Source: Hahellaceae bacterium (GTDB taxonomy: Bacteria > Pseudomonadota > Gammaproteobacteria > Pseudomonadales > Oleiphilaceae). From it: 64,000 bases of DNA. Shown in pieces: positions 62,588 to 64,000 of this stretch; the stretch's first letter is position 1; the number at the start of each line of letters is the position of its first letter. The notes under the pieces were generated by a model. It was not told the DNA's origin and ran no database searches. It saw nothing but the letters and a program-made list of their open reading frames with translations. The stretch covers positions 434,001 through 498,000 of the forward strand of contig JADJWY010000023.1 in NCBI GenBank assembly GCA_016716085.1, read 5' to 3'. The translations under genes and the position numbers were made by a program.

Positions 62588-62895
62588 AGTGTATTAGTTT
62601 GAATTCCGACTATGCCGCAAGCGATCAACGATTTTTCGACAGGCGGAGCGCCAAAAACATGCTCAATTTCAGCAGATTATCGCTCAATATTTCGCTTAGA
62701 ACAAATGTTGATCTGCGCAAAACAGAGCCTCGGGATAGACGCGCCTATACCGCTCGGATTTAACGAGACCTCTAACTACCAATATAGTGGAAATTTCTAT
62801 TATGACTGTGCAAATGTACAGTTTTGTTAAAGGAGGGCGCGTAGGCCGAAGTCATCGTTTTTTGAGGCCGTTCGAGTAGAACTTCGAACCCGTCT
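62588..62895. other. Intergenic stretch of the cassette region
   Basis: No convincing gene. A 72-codon plus-strand open frame (62612-62830) has no SD and no recognisable features. The GCCTAAC at 62581-62587 marks its left edge and may be the half-site of a lost upstream cassette. Confidence 0.4.
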
Positions 62896-63120
62896 CTACA
62901 GCTTGAAGATCAAGAAAAGCTTTCGGTATTGCCCGAAATCCGCGGACACTGAAAACACGTTGCCTCGTAAGTCAATTCTACCCAAAGTTTTGCAGTCTAT
63001 TTTGTCTGCTTTATCGCGAAACCGGAAGTAAGCCAGAGCCCCCCACCCAATGTCCGCAACTGCATGAATCAGGCCGTTATAGCCTATCGTCACACAGCCA
63101 TTTTTTGATCCCAAGACCAC
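62896..63120 (-). CDS. Possible hypothetical protein
   Basis: A 74-residue minus-strand frame starting at a GTG without a clear SD. The composition is protein-like (GWGALAYFRFRDKADKIDCK, LRGNVFSVSADFGQYRKLFL), but nothing is recognised. It could be a remnant of an accessory gene. Low certainty. Confidence 0.25.
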   Translation of the reverse strand: MVLGSKNGCVTIGYNGLIHAVADIGWGALAYFRFRDKADKIDCKTLGRIDLRGNVFSVSADFGQYRKLFLIFKL

Positions 63121-63204
63121 TCAACCAACTCTTTACAAAAGTTTCAAGCAGTTTGCAATGGCTTCATGTATAATGTCCGACCAATTTTCACCCTAGCCCT
63201 CCGC

Positions 63205-63256
63205 GTTACCTGTGAGCGTCCTGCTGCAGAGCGCCTCCGGGCTCCTATCAGGTAAC
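63205..63256 (+). promoter_or_regulatory. Leader hairpin covering the RNA helicase ribosome-binding site
   Basis: GTTACCTG (63205-63212) pairs perfectly with CAGGTAAC (63249-63256), and inside it GAGC (63214-63217) pairs with GCTC (63241-63244). The AGG at 63250-63252 is the only SD-like sequence for the ATG at 63260 and lies in the outer stem. Such a structure could make translation depend on temperature or on the helicase itself; this is inferred from sequence only. Confidence 0.5.
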
Positions 63257-63259
63257 GAC

Positions 63260-64000
63260 ATGTCTGACTCTGTAGTGTTCTCTTCACTGGGACTTCCCGA
63301 ATTTCTGCTCGCCTCGCTTCAGGAAATAGGTTATGAAACCCCTTCGCCTATCCAGGCTGAAACCATCCCGCCCCTGCTGCAGGGCCGCGATGTACTGGGG
63401 CAAGCCCAGACCGGAACGGGTAAAACAGCCGCCTTTGCGCTGCCCGTTCTCTCACGCATTGATATCAAACTCAACGCACCCCAGGCCCTGATCCTGACGC
63501 CGACTCGCGAACTGGCGATTCAGGTCGCCGAAGCGTTCCAAAGTTATGCCCGCCACCTGCCGGGTTTTCATGTGCTGCCCGTCTACGGCGGCCAGGGCTA
63601 CGACACCCAGCTGCGACAGCTAAAGCGCGGCTGCCATGTTGTCGTCGGTACACCCGGTCGACTGATGGACCACATGCGTCGCAAAACCCTGTCACTCGAT
63701 GCGTTGTCGATGGTAGTACTGGATGAAGCCGATGAGATGCTGCGTATGGGCTTCCAGGAGGACGTCGAGTGGATTCTTGAGCACGTGCCGGAACAGCGCC
63801 AGATTGCCCTATTTTCTGCCACCATGCCTAGTGAAATCAAGCGCGTTGCACAAACCTACCTGCGCGATCCCGTTCAGGTTCGTATTGCCAGCGCCACCCG
63901 CACGGCGGCGAATATTCGTCAGCGATTCTGGCAAGGGCACCCTGGACAGAAACTGGATGCGCTGACCCGCACCCTCGAAGTTGAAAACTTCGACGGCATG
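63260..64000 (+). CDS. deaD: DEAD-box ATP-dependent RNA helicase (DeaD/CsdA-like), 3' part outside the window
   Basis: Unwinds structured RNA, in ribosome assembly and cold adaptation for the DeaD/CsdA group. The Q motif (FSSLGLPEFLLASLQEIGYE then TPSPIQAETIP), motif I (AQTGTGKT), Ia (PTRELAIQ), GG, Ib (TPGRLMDH), II (DEAD in VVLDEADEML) and III (FSATMP) are in order, and domain 2 begins before the window ends. The ATG at 63260 is followed by MSDSVVFSSLGL. Subfamily is likely but the diagnostic C-terminus is not visible. Confidence 0.93.
   Translation, partial: MSDSVVFSSLGLPEFLLASLQEIGYETPSPIQAETIPPLLQGRDVLGQAQTGTGKTAAFALPVLSRIDIKLNAPQALILTPTRELAIQVAEAFQSYARHLPGFHVLPVYGGQGYDTQLRQLKRGCHVVVGTPGRLMDHMRRKTLSLDALSMVVLDEADEMLRMGFQEDVEWILEHVPEQRQIALFSATMPSEIKRVAQTYLRDPVQVRIASATRTAANIRQRFWQGHPGQKLDALTRTLEVENFDGM

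Noticed and set aside
62612..62830. 72-codon plus-strand open frame
   Set aside because: No SD, no recognisable motif, not placed like a cassette gene.
1..64000. tRNA, rRNA or riboswitch genes
   Set aside because: None was recognised by eye. A tRNAscan or Rfam run would be needed to exclude small RNAs.

Overview
The window looks like a chromosomal segment of a marine-type gammaproteobacterium near Pseudomonadales/Oceanospirillales. It has the FimV hub protein and the order leuC-leuD-leuB-asd-fimV-truA-trpF-(trpBA)-accD-folC-dedD-cvpA-purF-metZ, close to the Pseudomonas/Marinobacter layout. It also has MetZ-type transsulfuration and an ftsK-lolA-serS-cysG block. The genus cannot be fixed from the sequence alone.

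Layout: 1-402 is a partial thioesterase. 489-4284 is a complete polyamine ABC transporter operon (potABCD-like). 4351-6600 holds a PilZ protein and a DUF1631 protein, and 6718-7794 a DAHP synthase. 7864-13845 is cysG, serS, lolA and ftsK on the minus strand. 13953-26856 is the metZ-purF-cvpA-dedD-folC-accD-trpA-trpB-trpF-truA-fimV block, and 27059-31456 is asd, leuB and a leuC-leuD open frame, all minus strand. A divergent LysR gene and a UbiA-family prenyltransferase follow.

From about 33.5 kb to 63.1 kb the window is accessory. It contains two Rhs C-terminal fragments at about 34.5 and 59.3 kb, remnants of IS21, IS4/IS701-like, IS5 and IS66 elements, a parDE module and a small integron-like cassette stretch. 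Inside lies a stress and signalling island: DUF1328, DUF883/YqjD-, YqjE- and YqjK-like proteins, an AI-2E-family permease, CsbD, a response regulator-GGDEF protein, an MscS channel, a substrate-binding protein, a zinc metallopeptidase, BON, Dps, a small lipoprotein and outer-membrane phospholipase A. Its core is a tightly overlapped five-gene phosphorelay operon (47111-52584, minus strand): a sigma-54 activator/response regulator, a 72-residue protein made only of a histidine-kinase dimerisation domain, a CHASE3 kinase, a single-domain regulator and a REC-HisKA-HATPase-REC-REC hybrid kinase. Good -24/-12 (sigma-54) promoters precede the divergent BON gene and, 12 kb away, csbD. I infer that the operon drives a sigma-54 stress regulon spread over the island.

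Many genes carry single-base indels, often in homopolymers (folC, trpF, fimV, the LysR gene and most of the 38.9-44.4 kb genes). A stretch of about 180 nt in the IS66 transposase is almost pure C/G. Sequence error therefore has to be weighed against true pseudogenisation throughout. The window ends in a DEAD-box RNA helicase gene whose ribosome-binding site lies in a predicted leader hairpin.
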